DNA of 64,000 bases from JBKECF01 sp047974375 (GCA_047974375.1 JBKECF010000004.1:62001-126000); one strand, 5' to 3'. Counted from the first letter of the stretch, positions 52,658 through 62,451 are shown. A program made the numbers and translations. The notes: generated from the letters alone by a model not told the origin.

Positions 52658-53095
52658 ATGGGCATGACAATATATTATTTAAATCGTCTTATTATGGAAG
52701 TGTTCGATGAAATACTTTTTATAGAGGAAACATCATTAAAGAGAGGCAAATTAAAAGCTTTTTCTATTTCAGAGATACATACCTTAGACGCAATAGGAAT
52801 TTTCACAAAAAAAACTATGACAGAAACATCAAAAAAATTGAACATAACTGTAGGTACATTAACGTCGGCTATAAATAATTTAGTAAAAAAAGATTTAGTA
52901 ACAAGATACAAAGACCCTGAGGACAAAAGAGTAGTGCGTATTAGTCTTTCTAAAAAAGGTAGGGTTCTTTATAGGGCGCATGAACAATTTCATAAAAATA
53001 TAATATTAGATGTAATATCTACGTTAAATGACGATGAAAAACAAATATTAGTTAAAGTCTTAGAAAAAGTAAAAAATAAATTAGAAAATAATTAA
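52658..53095 (+). CDS. fabT: MarR-family fatty-acid synthesis repressor FabT
   Basis: 145 aa winged-helix regulator. Helix-turn-helix TETSKKLNITVGTLTSAINN, wing DLVTRYKDPEDKRVVRISLS, dimer helices at both ends. FabT heads FASII operons in streptococci and many Clostridia and binds TTTGA-type palindromes, with acyl-ACP as corepressor. Such a palindrome lies over the predicted promoter here. It is 17 bases upstream of fabH. Confidence 0.92.
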   Translation: MGMTIYYLNRLIMEVFDEILFIEETSLKRGKLKAFSISEIHTLDAIGIFTKKTMTETSKKLNITVGTLTSAINNLVKKDLVTRYKDPEDKRVVRISLSKKGRVLYRAHEQFHKNIILDVISTLNDDEKQILVKVLEKVKNKLENN

Positions 53096-53112
53096 ATTAA
53101 GTGAGAGAAGTT

Positions 53113-54081
53113 ATGAAAAGTATAAAAATAACAGGTTATGGCAAATACATTCCAGAGAATATTTTTACTAATGACCAAATGGCTGAAATAGTAGATACAA
53201 GTGATGATTGGATAAGTTCCCGTACAGGCATAAAAACTAGAGCTTTTGCAAAAAATGAGAATACATCAGATTTATGTATAAAAGCGGGCGCTAAAGCTAT
53301 AGAACAGGGTAATGTAAATCCTTTAGATATAGAGTTAGTTTTAGTGGCAACTATGTCACCAGACTATATTGCTCCGTCAACAGCTGCCTTAGTAGCTAGT
53401 GCTTTAGGTTGTGTAAATGCATTTGCCTTTGACATATCGGCAGCTTGCTCAGGCTTTGTATTTGCTATGTCTACAGCACAGAAGTATATTGTTAGTGGAA
53501 TGTACAACAAAGTTTTGGTTATAGGTGGCGAGGTTTTATCTAAAACATTGAATTTTGAAGATAGGGGGACTTGCGTACTTTTTGGAGATGGAGCGGCGGC
53601 TTTTTGTTTTTCCCGTACCATGGAGTATAAGTTTTATGATGAAATATTACGTACAGATGGTGGTAAAGGCGAAGCTATTACTTGCTACAGTATGAAAAAT
53701 AATAATTATATTAGCGGCAATGTTCCAGACGAAAAGTATATGGCAATGGATGGAAAGGCTGTTTTTAACTTCGTAACAAAGGAAGTGCCTAAGAATATTT
53801 TAAGCATATTACATAGGAATTCAATAGATGAAAGTAGTATAAAGTATTTTATTCCACATCAGGCTAATAGTAGGCTTATTTCTACGCTAACCAAAAGAAT
53901 AGGTTTTTCAAAGGATAAAACTTATGTAAATATAGATAGGTATGGCAACACATCAGCTGCTAGTATACCTATTGCACTAGTGGAACTTTTAGAAGCTGGG
54001 CGAATAGAAGAGGGCGACAAAATTTTATTGGTAGGCTTTGGTGCTGGTCTTACATGGGGCAGTATAATTTTTGAATATTAA
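53113..54081 (+). CDS. fabH: 3-oxoacyl-ACP synthase III
   Basis: 322 aa from the ATG at 53113 (a GTG at 53101 is in frame but sits in the ribosome site). It starts fatty-acid chains by condensing acetyl-CoA with malonyl-ACP. The catalytic triad is complete: Cys in DISAACSGFVFAMS, His in FIPHQANSRL, Asn in RYGNTSAASIPIAL. The N-terminal SDDWISSRTGIKTR is also typical. acpP, which often follows fabH, is absent. Confidence 0.96.
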   Translation: MKSIKITGYGKYIPENIFTNDQMAEIVDTSDDWISSRTGIKTRAFAKNENTSDLCIKAGAKAIEQGNVNPLDIELVLVATMSPDYIAPSTAALVASALGCVNAFAFDISAACSGFVFAMSTAQKYIVSGMYNKVLVIGGEVLSKTLNFEDRGTCVLFGDGAAAFCFSRTMEYKFYDEILRTDGGKGEAITCYSMKNNNYISGNVPDEKYMAMDGKAVFNFVTKEVPKNILSILHRNSIDESSIKYFIPHQANSRLISTLTKRIGFSKDKTYVNIDRYGNTSAASIPIALVELLEAGRIEEGDKILLVGFGAGLTWGSIIFEY

Positions 54082-54094
54082 TATGAGGTGAATA

Positions 54095-55033
54095 ATGGAC
54101 ATTTGTAAATTTTTAAATATTAAATACCCGATTTTTCAGGGGGCAATGGCTTGGGTAAGTGAAAGTACTTTGGCTAGTTCTGTTTCTGAAGCTGGTGGAT
54201 TAGGTATAATAGCAGCAGGGAATGCACCTGCCGATTATGTAAGGGGAGAAATACGCAAGGTTAAAGAAAAAACTAACAAGCCTTTTGCTGTAAATATTAT
54301 GTTGCTTTCTCCTTTTGCAGATGATGTGGTTAAAGTTGTCTGTGAGGAGGGTGTGTCTATAGTTACTACAGGTGCAGGCAGCCCGGCTAAGTACATGGAA
54401 GATTTTAAGGAACATAATATAAAGGTAATTCCTGTAGTACCATCTGTTGCAATTGCTAAAAAAATGGAAAGAGTTGGGGCAGATGCTCTTATAGCTGAGG
54501 GTATGGAAGCTGGTGGGCACATTGGTAAACTTACAACAATGGCTCTTGTTCCGCAAATTGTAGATGCTGTAAACATTCCTGTAATAGGTGCAGGTGGCGT
54601 TGGAGATGGGCGGGGAATGGCAGCTGTATTTATGTTAGGTGCTAGTGGTGTGCAAATTGGCACAAGGTTTTTAGTATCTACAGATTGCATTATTCACGAG
54701 AATTATAAAAATAAAGTATTAAAAGCGAAGGATATAGATACAGTCATAACTGGAAATATAACAGGCCACCCCGTGCGTGTTATTAGAAATAAACTAACTA
54801 AAGAATTTGAAAAAATCGAAAAAGAACTAATGATAGAAGAAAATCCAGATTTAAGTAAAATAGAGGCACTTGGTGCAGGTGGTTTAAGAAAAGCTGTACA
54901 AGATGGGGATGTAGATTATGGTTCGTTAATGAGCGGGCAAATTGCTGGAATGATTAGTAAAGTCCAAAGTTCTAAAGATATGATAGAAGAGATATATAAT
55001 GAGTATTGTCAGTTAGTAGGTAAAACTCAGTAG
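54095..55033 (+). CDS. fabK: Enoyl-ACP reductase II (FMN-dependent)
   Basis: 312 aa TIM-barrel flavoprotein: IFQGAMAWVSESTLASSVSE, then IAEGMEAGGHIGKLTTMALV, VIGAGGVGDGRGMAAVFMLG (FMN phosphate site) and QIGTRFLVSTD. FabK performs the last reduction of each elongation round and is not inhibited by triclosan, unlike FabI. No fabI is in the window. It is 13 bases after fabH. Confidence 0.95.
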   Translation: MDICKFLNIKYPIFQGAMAWVSESTLASSVSEAGGLGIIAAGNAPADYVRGEIRKVKEKTNKPFAVNIMLLSPFADDVVKVVCEEGVSIVTTGAGSPAKYMEDFKEHNIKVIPVVPSVAIAKKMERVGADALIAEGMEAGGHIGKLTTMALVPQIVDAVNIPVIGAGGVGDGRGMAAVFMLGASGVQIGTRFLVSTDCIIHENYKNKVLKAKDIDTVITGNITGHPVRVIRNKLTKEFEKIEKELMIEENPDLSKIEALGAGGLRKAVQDGDVDYGSLMSGQIAGMISKVQSSKDMIEEIYNEYCQLVGKTQ

Positions 55034-55048
55034 GAAGTAAGGAGAAGT

Positions 55049-55984
55049 ATGATAGCTTTTATGTTCAGTGGACAAGGTTCACAAAAACCATTTATGGGTA
55101 AGGAACTATACGAAAACTACCCTCAAGTAAAGGAAATATACCATGAGGCAGATGGTATTTTGGATTTTAAAGTTACAGATATTTGCTTTAATGATGACCC
55201 AAGGTTAAATGATACAGAATATACTCAACCGACTTTATTAACAACTTGCATAGCTATAAGCACTTTGCTAGATGTAAAAGCTGACTACGCCCTAGGTTTA
55301 AGTTTAGGGGAGTATACAGCCTTAGTCCATAGTGGTGCTTTAAATTTCCAAGAGGCTGTAAAACTTGTAAATAAACGTGGTAAATTTATGACAGAGGCTG
55401 TTAAAAATTTAGAAGATACAGGAATGTATGCTTGCATAAGTATGGATGAAAAAGATATTAAAGAAGCTATAAACATGGCTGGGAAAATAGGCGTTATAGA
55501 AATATCAAACTACAATACCAATGGACAAATAGTTGTAGCCGGTGAAATGAAAGCTCTGGAAGTTTTTCTAGAGGAAGTAAAAGAAAAAGGTAAAACGATA
55601 AAGTTAAATGTAAGCGGACCTTTTCACACTAGCCTTTTAGAAGAAGCATCGGTAAATCTAAGTAAGGAGCTAGATAAAATAACTTTTAATGACTTTACTA
55701 TACCAGTGGTTACAAATCTAAATGGTAAAATAGTTACAAAAGAGGATTTAAAACCAACCCTTACAAGACAAGTAAAGGAATCTGTAAAATGGCAACAAAG
55801 TATAGAATTTTTATTAAATGAGGGTGTAGATACTTTTATAGAAATAGGACCAGGGAAAACTCTTTCAAGCTTTGTTAAAAAAATAAATAGGAAAGTAAAT
55901 ATAATTAATATAGAGGATATTAAATCTTTAGAAAAAGCAAAAGAAATTTTAAAAGATATGGTACAGGAGAGTAAAAATGAATAA
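55049..55984 (+). CDS. fabD: Malonyl-CoA:ACP transacylase
   Basis: 311 aa. Opens AFMFSGQGSQKPFMGKELYE; nucleophile Ser in ALGLSLGEYTALV; Arg in NKRGKFMTEA; catalytic His in VSGPFHTSLLEEA; late ETGPG-like FIEIGPGKTLSSFV. It loads malonyl groups on ACP. Its end overlaps fabG by 8 bases. Confidence 0.95.
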   Translation: MIAFMFSGQGSQKPFMGKELYENYPQVKEIYHEADGILDFKVTDICFNDDPRLNDTEYTQPTLLTTCIAISTLLDVKADYALGLSLGEYTALVHSGALNFQEAVKLVNKRGKFMTEAVKNLEDTGMYACISMDEKDIKEAINMAGKIGVIEISNYNTNGQIVVAGEMKALEVFLEEVKEKGKTIKLNVSGPFHTSLLEEASVNLSKELDKITFNDFTIPVVTNLNGKIVTKEDLKPTLTRQVKESVKWQQSIEFLLNEGVDTFIEIGPGKTLSSFVKKINRKVNIINIEDIKSLEKAKEILKDMVQESKNE

Positions 55985-56702
55985 AAAAAATGCAATAATA
56001 ACTGGTGGTGCTAGAGGAATAGGGTTTGCCATTGCAAAAGAATTTGCAAAAAACAACTACAATATATTAATAAATAATATAGCTGATGTAGAAAAAACTG
56101 TTATAGATGAATTAAATGCACTTGGTGCAGAAGTTCATACATTCATTAGTGATGTAAGTGACTTTGAACAATGCCAAAAACTTGTAGACTTTGCAAAAGA
56201 AAAAATGGGTACAATTGATGTATTAGTAAATAATGCAGGAATAACAGACGACACTCTAATAATGAGAATGAAGGAAGAGCAATTTGATAGAGTAATAAAT
56301 GTAAATTTAAAAGGTACTTTCAATATGACAAGGCATGTAAGTTCTATTATGGCAAAACAAAGAAGTGGATCTATTATAAATATAGCTAGTATTGTTGGAG
56401 TAATTGGTAATGCAGGACAATCCAACTATGCTGCATCTAAAGCCGGAGTAATTGGACTTACTAAGTCTGTGGCTAGGGAGTTGGCTGGCAGAGGTGTTTT
56501 TTGTAACGCTATTGCACCAGGCTTTATTGTGTCAGATATGACAGACAAACTTTCAGATAAGCAAAAAGAGGGTATATTAGTAAATGTACCATTAAATAAA
56601 TTGGGAACAGTAGAAGATGTTGCCAAAACAGCGTTATTTTTAGGAGAAACAAAATATATTACTGGCCAAGTAATTCAAGTAGATGGCGGAATGGGAATGT
56701 AG
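55977..56702 (+). CDS. fabG: 3-oxoacyl-ACP reductase
   Basis: 241 aa short-chain dehydrogenase. NADPH site TGGARGIGFAIAKEFAK, then NNAGITDDTLIMRM, catalytic Ser in INIASIVGVIGNAGQ and the YxxxK in NYAASKAGVIG. The C-terminal ITGQVIQVDGGMGM is the usual end. It reduces beta-ketoacyl-ACP. It is translationally coupled to fabD. Confidence 0.96.
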   Translation: MNKKNAIITGGARGIGFAIAKEFAKNNYNILINNIADVEKTVIDELNALGAEVHTFISDVSDFEQCQKLVDFAKEKMGTIDVLVNNAGITDDTLIMRMKEEQFDRVINVNLKGTFNMTRHVSSIMAKQRSGSIINIASIVGVIGNAGQSNYAASKAGVIGLTKSVARELAGRGVFCNAIAPGFIVSDMTDKLSDKQKEGILVNVPLNKLGTVEDVAKTALFLGETKYITGQVIQVDGGMGM

Positions 56703-56716
56703 ATAAGGAGAAAACT

Positions 56717-57955
56717 ATGGAAAGGCGTGTAGTAATAACAGGTATAGGTGCGGTAACGCCTATAGGAAACACAGCAGAAGAATATTATGAAAATCTTAAA
56801 AAAGGTGTAAATGGTATTGATAAAATAACGAAGTTTGATACTTCTTCAATAAAGGCAACTTTGGCTGCTGAGCTAAAAGATTTTGACGCTACAAAAGTTT
56901 TAGATAAAAAGTCAGCCCGTAGGCTTGACCCTTATTCAGTATATGCAGTATATGCAGCAGACGAGGCGTTTAAAGACAGCGGATTAGACATAAATACAAT
57001 AAACGAGGAACGATTTGGCGTTATGGTAAGTAGTGGAATTGGCGGACTTACTGAAATGGAAGATCAAATAACAAAATTAGCATTAGGTGGCCCCAATAAA
57101 ACAGGACCTTTATTTATACCTACGGTTATATCTAATATGGCAGCTGGCCATGTGGCAATTCATGTTGGGGCAAAGGGAATATGTACCAGTATAGTAACGG
57201 CCTGTGCCTCTAGTACTAATAGTATTGGCGAGGCATACAGAAATATAAAACATGGCTATTCCGATTATATTATGGCTGGTGGAGCAGAAGCGGCAATTAC
57301 TTTAATGGGCACTTTAGGATTTCAAAAATTAACTGCATTAACTACATCTGACGATAAAAACAGGGCGTCTATTCCTTTCGATAAAGAGCGTTCAGGTTTT
57401 GTTATGGGCGAGGGTGCGGGCATTGTGGTTTTGGAAACTTTAGAAAGTGCAAAGGCTAGAGGAGCAAAAATTTATGCTGAAATAGTAGGATATGGAGCCA
57501 CTTGTGATGCCTATCATATGACGGCGCCAAATCCAGATGGTAAAATGCCACAAAGAGCAATTGAGTTAGCTTTAGAAGAGGGCAGGGTTCCTTTAAATGA
57601 AGTAACTTATATAAATGCACATGGAACAAGCACACCGATGAACGATAAAGCGGAAACTCTTGCTATTAAAAATGCTTTTGGAGATTTAGCTAAAGATATA
57701 AATATTTCTTCAACGAAATCGATGACAGGGCATCTATTAGGAGCTGCAGGAGTTATAGAAGCAATTGCTGCAATTAAATGTTTACAGGATAATTTTGTTG
57801 TACCAACAATTAATTATAAAGTACCAGATGAGGAGTGCGATTTAAATTATACACCAAATGTTGGAGTAGAAAGAGAAATGAAGTATGCTGTGTCTACATC
57901 TTTAGGTTTTGGGGGACATAATGCTGCTTTAGTATTTAAAAAATGGGAAAATTAG
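56717..57955 (+). CDS. fabF: 3-oxoacyl-ACP synthase II
   Basis: 412 aa elongating condensing enzyme. Catalytic Cys in VTACASSTNSIGEAY, His in NAHGTSTPMNDKAE, Lys/His in STKSMTGHLLGAAG, and the gating loop STSLGFGGHNAALVF at the end. The N-terminus VVITGIGAVTPIG is canonical. It is 14 bases after fabG and ends 8 bases before the accB start. Confidence 0.97.
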   Translation: MERRVVITGIGAVTPIGNTAEEYYENLKKGVNGIDKITKFDTSSIKATLAAELKDFDATKVLDKKSARRLDPYSVYAVYAADEAFKDSGLDINTINEERFGVMVSSGIGGLTEMEDQITKLALGGPNKTGPLFIPTVISNMAAGHVAIHVGAKGICTSIVTACASSTNSIGEAYRNIKHGYSDYIMAGGAEAAITLMGTLGFQKLTALTTSDDKNRASIPFDKERSGFVMGEGAGIVVLETLESAKARGAKIYAEIVGYGATCDAYHMTAPNPDGKMPQRAIELALEEGRVPLNEVTYINAHGTSTPMNDKAETLAIKNAFGDLAKDINISSTKSMTGHLLGAAGVIEAIAAIKCLQDNFVVPTINYKVPDEECDLNYTPNVGVEREMKYAVSTSLGFGGHNAALVFKKWEN

Positions 57956-57963
57956 GAGGCAAA

Positions 57964-58476
57964 ATGAATTATAATGAAGTTATAGATTTATTAAAATTTG
58001 TAGAAAAATCGAATTTTAATGATTTTGAAATTGATTTTCAAGGGGCGAAAATTAAATTAAGTAAAAATTTTACTGAAAGAGAAGATGTTCAACCAGAACA
58101 AATAATGCAGGTGGTTAATGAACCAATAAAGCCTGTACCAACTAAAATAACTAAAGAAGTAATTAAAGAAAATGAAAATAAAATAGATTTAGATTCACCT
58201 ATTACAATAATGCCAACAGAGTATAAAGAGGATAGTGGAACAGTTGTAAAATCTCCAATAGTAGGTACTTTTTATAATAGCAGTTCGCCAGAGTCACCAG
58301 TGTTTGTAAAAGTAGGAGATGTTATAAAAAAAGGCGATGTACTTTGTATTGTAGAAGCGATGAAAGTAATGAATGAAATAACTTCTGTATATGACGGGAA
58401 AATAGTGAAAATTTTAGTCAATAATGAGGACTTAGTCGAGTACGACCAACCTTTATTTGTAATTGAGGAAAACTAA
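57964..58476 (+). CDS. accB: Biotin carboxyl carrier protein of acetyl-CoA carboxylase
   Basis: 170 aa from the ATG at 57964, which follows AGGAGG; the frame upstream overlaps fabF. An N-terminal helical part (to about 40) and a Pro/Lys/Glu linker lead to the biotinyl domain, with the biotinylated Lys in VEAMKVMNEI and KSPIVGTFYNSSSPESPVFV before it. AccC, encoded two genes later, would carboxylate the biotin. Confidence 0.95.
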   Translation: MNYNEVIDLLKFVEKSNFNDFEIDFQGAKIKLSKNFTEREDVQPEQIMQVVNEPIKPVPTKITKEVIKENENKIDLDSPITIMPTEYKEDSGTVVKSPIVGTFYNSSSPESPVFVKVGDVIKKGDVLCIVEAMKVMNEITSVYDGKIVKILVNNEDLVEYDQPLFVIEEN

Positions 58477-58488
58477 AAGGGGGATACA

Positions 58489-58914
58489 ATGGTAGCTGAT
58501 ATAAAAGGTATTATGGAAGTAATACCACATAGACCGCCGTTTTTATTAATAGATAAAATAGTGGAGTTAGAAGAAGGAAAAAAGGTAGTAGCACAAAAAA
58601 ATGTAACAATGAACGAGCCGTTTTTTGTTGGACATTTCCCAGGAGAACCTGTTATGCCAGGAGTATTGCAAATAGAAGCTTTAGCTCAAGCAGGTGCTTA
58701 TGCACTACTTTCCATGGAAGAGTTTAAAGGTAAAATAGCTTATTTTGGGGCTATTAAAAATGCTAAATTTAAAAGAAAAGTAATACCAGGAGATGTACTT
58801 ACATTAACTTTAGAAATAACTAAAATTCGTGGTGGTGTAGGTGTAGGCGAAGGTGTAGTTACTGCAGATGGAGAAGTGTGCGCATCAGCAACATTAACTT
58901 TTGCAATAGGTTAA
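58489..58914 (+). CDS. fabZ: 3-hydroxyacyl-ACP dehydratase
   Basis: 141 aa hotdog-fold enzyme. Starts IKGIMEVIPHRPPFLLIDKI; active-site His in FFVGHFPGEPVMPG with the Glu in LQIEALAQAGAY. It removes water from 3-hydroxyacyl-ACP before FabK. It lies between accB and accC, a common Firmicute arrangement. Confidence 0.96.
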   Translation: MVADIKGIMEVIPHRPPFLLIDKIVELEEGKKVVAQKNVTMNEPFFVGHFPGEPVMPGVLQIEALAQAGAYALLSMEEFKGKIAYFGAIKNAKFKRKVIPGDVLTLTLEITKIRGGVGVGEGVVTADGEVCASATLTFAIG

Positions 58915-58926
58915 ACTGGAGGACTT

Positions 58927-60276
58927 ATGTTTAATAAAATATTAGTAGCCAATAGAGGGGAAATTGCCGTTCGTATAATACGTGCTGCAAAGGAGTTGGG
59001 TATACGAACTGTTGCTGTTTACTCTCAAGTTGACAAAGATGCTTTACATACCCAATTGGCAGATGAAGCCATATGTATTGGACCGTCAAAAAGTGTAGAT
59101 AGTTATTTAAATATGCAAAATATAATAACGGCGGCATACCTAACAAATTCTGAGGCAATACATCCTGGATTTGGATTTTTAGCAGAGAATTCTACTTTTG
59201 CAAATATGTGTAAGGAGTGTAATATTAAATTTATAGGCCCAGACAGCAAAATAATTGACTTAATGGGTAACAAAGCAAATGCACGCAGAACAATGATGGA
59301 TGCAAAGGTTCCTGTTATTCCTGGTAGCGATGGTTTAATAAGTTCCGTAGAAGAAGCCTACAATTTTGCTAGAGAATACGGCTATCCTGTTATGATAAAG
59401 GCTTCTGCTGGAGGCGGTGGAAAGGGCATTCGCATAATTCGTAAAGATGAGGAAATGGAGAATGCGTACAACAACGCCAAGCAAGAGGCAAAAACAGCAT
59501 TTTTAGATGATAGCATATATATGGAAAAAGTAATTGAAAATGCAAAACATATAGAAGTTCAAATATTAGGAGATAATTATGGCAATGTAATTCACCTTTA
59601 TGAAAGAGATTGCTCATTACAACGTAAAAATCAAAAAGTTTTGGAGGAAGCACCGGCAAGTGTGTTAACTGAGGAACAAAGAAAAGATTTGGGCAAAATT
59701 GCTGTTCGCGCTGCTAAGGCTGTAAATTATTGTAATGCTGGAACAATAGAATTTTTATATAGTGATGGCAATATTTATTTTATGGAAATGAATACACGTA
59801 TACAAGTAGAACATCCAATTACAGAGCAGATAACATCTGTAGACATAGTAAAGGAACAAATAAAAGTAGCCAGTGGGCAAAGGCTGTCTTACACACAAGA
59901 TGACATAAAAGTAAGTGGTGTGGCACTAGAGTGTAGAATAAATGCAGAAAACCCTGCCTTTAATTTTGCACCAATGCCAGGCTCTATAGACTATTTATTT
60001 TTACCAGGAGGTCCAGGCATCCGTATTGATAGTTGCGTATATGCTGGTTATAAAATTCCACCTTTTTATGATTCTATGATTGCAAAATTAATTGTTCATG
60101 GAAACACAAGGGAAGAAGCGATTGAAAGGATGAAACGTGCCTTAAATGAGTTTGTTATTGATGGTGTAAAAAATAATATAGATTTTCAATTAAATATTTT
60201 AAACAATACAGACTATTTAAATGGAGATTTTGATACTGGGTTTATAGAAAAAAATTTAGAAAAACTTATAAAATAG
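58927..60276 (+). CDS. accC: Biotin carboxylase subunit of acetyl-CoA carboxylase
   Basis: 449 aa ATP-grasp enzyme. N-terminal NRGEIAVRIIRAAKELGIRT, EAIHPGFGFLAEN, ATP loop KASAGGGGKGIRII, EMNTRIQVEHPITEQ and the Arg-rich late region. It carboxylates the biotin on AccB. The carboxyltransferase genes accD and accA, which normally follow, are missing; a terminator and an unrelated ABC exporter come next. Confidence 0.96.
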   Translation: MFNKILVANRGEIAVRIIRAAKELGIRTVAVYSQVDKDALHTQLADEAICIGPSKSVDSYLNMQNIITAAYLTNSEAIHPGFGFLAENSTFANMCKECNIKFIGPDSKIIDLMGNKANARRTMMDAKVPVIPGSDGLISSVEEAYNFAREYGYPVMIKASAGGGGKGIRIIRKDEEMENAYNNAKQEAKTAFLDDSIYMEKVIENAKHIEVQILGDNYGNVIHLYERDCSLQRKNQKVLEEAPASVLTEEQRKDLGKIAVRAAKAVNYCNAGTIEFLYSDGNIYFMEMNTRIQVEHPITEQITSVDIVKEQIKVASGQRLSYTQDDIKVSGVALECRINAENPAFNFAPMPGSIDYLFLPGGPGIRIDSCVYAGYKIPPFYDSMIAKLIVHGNTREEAIERMKRALNEFVIDGVKNNIDFQLNILNNTDYLNGDFDTGFIEKNLEKLIK

Positions 60277-60298
60277 ATTGAATGAGAAACATTAAAAG

Positions 60299-60329
60299 AA
60301 CTCCTATGTTATATAGGTGTTTTTTTATA
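60299..60329 (+). terminator. Terminator of the FASII operon
   Basis: AACTCCTAT pairs with ATAGGTGTT with one mismatch, followed by seven T. It ends the operon after accC. Confidence 0.65.
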
Positions 60330-60352
60330 AACGTTTTTCGGAGGAGGGTAAA

Positions 60353-61126
60353 ATGAATATTATAGAAGTACACAACATAAAGAAAACTTTTAAGTTGTCG
60401 AAAAAACAGCAGAAAATAAATAAAAGTTCTGAAAAGATAAAAGTTGCTGTTGATGGTATAAGTTTTAATGCCATAGAAGGTGAAATATTTGCTTTGCTTG
60501 GTCCGAATGGTGCAGGTAAAACAACAACATTGCGTATGTTGTCTACTCTTATAAAGTCTGATAGTGGCGAAATAATAGTTGATGGCAGTAGCACGGTAAA
60601 AGAGCCTGAGGAAGTACGTAAGAAAATTGGCTTTTTAACATCAGACTTGAAGTTAGAGGAAATTTTTACGCCAAATTATTTATTTGATTTTTTTTCAAAA
60701 CTTTATGGAGTAGACAATATGACTATGGAAAAAAGGAAAAAAGATTTATTTGATAGATTTGGCATTTCAGACTTTGCAGAAGTAAAAATAGCAGATTTAT
60801 CAACAGGTATGAGGCAAAAAATATCTATTGCAATATCCCTAGTTAATGACCCTAAAATAATTATTTTTGATGAGCCTACAAATGGTTTAGATGTAATTAC
60901 AGCCAGAGCCGTAACAGACTTTTTACAAGAATTAAGGAGAAGAGGAAAGACTATAATTATTTCCACTCACATATTTAGTCTAGTGGAAAAGCTTTGTGAT
61001 AGGGTTGCAATAATTATTGATGGTAAGTTAATAACATGCCAGCCTTTAGAAGATATACAAAATGGTAAAACTCTAGAGGACAGATTTTTTGAATATTACT
61101 ATGGGGGTGATTTAAATGAAAAATAA
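60353..61126 (+). CDS. natA: ABC transporter ATPase, NatA-like
   Basis: 257 aa from the ATG at 60353 (CGGAGGAGG upstream). Walker A LGPNGAGKTTTLRML, signature LSTGMRQKISIAISL (a degenerate form usual in NatA-type pumps), Walker B IIIFDEPTNGLD, switch His in IISTHIFSLVEKL. It drives the permease encoded in the overlapping next gene. NatAB of Bacillus exports Na+; other members export drugs or peptides, so the substrate is not certain. Confidence 0.88.
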   Translation: MNIIEVHNIKKTFKLSKKQQKINKSSEKIKVAVDGISFNAIEGEIFALLGPNGAGKTTTLRMLSTLIKSDSGEIIVDGSSTVKEPEEVRKKIGFLTSDLKLEEIFTPNYLFDFFSKLYGVDNMTMEKRKKDLFDRFGISDFAEVKIADLSTGMRQKISIAISLVNDPKIIIFDEPTNGLDVITARAVTDFLQELRRRGKTIIISTHIFSLVEKLCDRVAIIIDGKLITCQPLEDIQNGKTLEDRFFEYYYGGDLNEK

Positions 61127-62252
61127 TATTTTAGTGGTAGCTAAAAAAGAATTGTTTAGATTTTTTAAGGATAAGAGAATTCTTTTAAATACTGTGTTGT
61201 TGCCAGGCATAAGTATATATATTATGTACAACCTTATGGGAGCTGCTTTTTTTAATTTAAAAGGGCCGGAAAAAGTTGCACATACCATAAATTTGCCCCC
61301 TGTAATGGAGAAGATTCTTACAGATAAGGAAATTACTTTTACTAAGGAAAATTCTTTGGAGGCAACAAAGGATTTAAAAGATGGAGAAGTTGTAATAAGT
61401 TTTCCGGAAAATTTTATGGAGGAAATGGAGAGTTATAACGTAAGTAGTGGCAATGTAGCCCCAAATATAGGTATTTACTATGATGGAGCTGAAAGTAAAT
61501 CGAGAGAACTATATAATGAAGTTGTGGATTTATTTAATGATTATGAGACAACTATTTCCAACAAATTTAATATAAACCAAGGTGATGAAGTGTATAATTT
61601 AGCAACGGAGAAAGAAATGAATGGTGAAGTTGTCTCCCAATTACTTCCTATGTTACTTCTTATATTTTTGTTTTCATCTTGTTTAACTATAGCTCCAGAG
61701 TCTATATCGGGAGAAAAGGAGAGAGGTACTTTAGCAACTATGCTTGTTACACCTTTAAAAAGAAGTGAGTTGGTTTTAGGTAAAGTTGTTGCAATTGTCG
61801 TAATAAGTTTATTGAGTGCTACTTCCAGTTTTACAGGCACAATACTTTCTTTTCCAAAACTAATGGGTGGAAATATGGAAATAAGTTATGGCATTTATGA
61901 GTATTTACTTTTATCTGTAATAATACTAAGCTCTGTTTTATTAATGGTATTTATTATTTCTTTAATTTCTGCCTATGCCAAAACCATTAGAGAGGCTCAA
62001 ACAATGGCAGCACCCCTTACATTTGTGGTTATAATTGCAAGCTTAGCACCTATGATGGGTGACTTCAGTAATATAGCCTTGTACCTAATTCCTATTTTTA
62101 ATAGTACTCTTGTTATGGTAGATATATTCTCTTTTAATATATCTACTACAAATATATTTGTTACTGTTGCAAGTAATATGGTATATTGCGTTTTACTTTT
62201 AGGCGTACTAGTTAAAATGTTTGGTAGCGAAAGAATTATGTTTTCAAGATAA
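61116..62252 (+). CDS. natB: ABC transporter permease, NatB-like (ABC-2 type)
   Basis: 378 aa. One membrane helix near the N-terminus, a large outer domain (about 45-175), then five helices from about 180. Markers: ELFRFFKDKRILLNTVLLPG, and APESISGEKERGTLATMLVTPLKRSELVLGK, the coupling region of ABC-2/NatB permeases. Its start overlaps natA by 11 bases. It forms an efflux pump with NatA, probably for Na+ or an amphiphilic compound. Confidence 0.88.
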   Translation: MKNNILVVAKKELFRFFKDKRILLNTVLLPGISIYIMYNLMGAAFFNLKGPEKVAHTINLPPVMEKILTDKEITFTKENSLEATKDLKDGEVVISFPENFMEEMESYNVSSGNVAPNIGIYYDGAESKSRELYNEVVDLFNDYETTISNKFNINQGDEVYNLATEKEMNGEVVSQLLPMLLLIFLFSSCLTIAPESISGEKERGTLATMLVTPLKRSELVLGKVVAIVVISLLSATSSFTGTILSFPKLMGGNMEISYGIYEYLLLSVIILSSVLLMVFIISLISAYAKTIREAQTMAAPLTFVVIIASLAPMMGDFSNIALYLIPIFNSTLVMVDIFSFNISTTNIFVTVASNMVYCVLLLGVLVKMFGSERIMFSR

Positions 62253-62298
62253 ATATAGCTGACATTTTGGTGGTGAAATTCAGGTTCTATAATCAAAA

Positions 62299-62344
62299 GA
62301 TCTATCTCTTAGTGGGGGCCTGTAGCCCTGCTAATGGATAGGTC
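62299..62344. repeat. Degenerate family B repeat copy
   Basis: Reads GATCTATCTCTTAGTGGGGG then GCCCTGCTAATGGATAGGTC, matching the palindrome at 17241-17300 in layout (TCTAT-C ... AGTGGGGG ... GGATAGGTC) with changes in both arms. Located between natB and the DUF6110 gene. Confidence 0.55.
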
Positions 62345-62451
62345 TTTTTAATAAAAATCACCTAGGGAAATTTTTTCTAGAGTAATTTTTTTTATTATGA
62401 TATACTTAAAAATGAAACTAGTTTAAATAAATGATACAAATGGAGGTTATT

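Noticed and set aside
54082..54094. A missed small acpP gene between fabH and fabK
   Set aside because: The gap is 13 bases, and none of the other intergenic gaps in the operon can hold an 80-codon gene.
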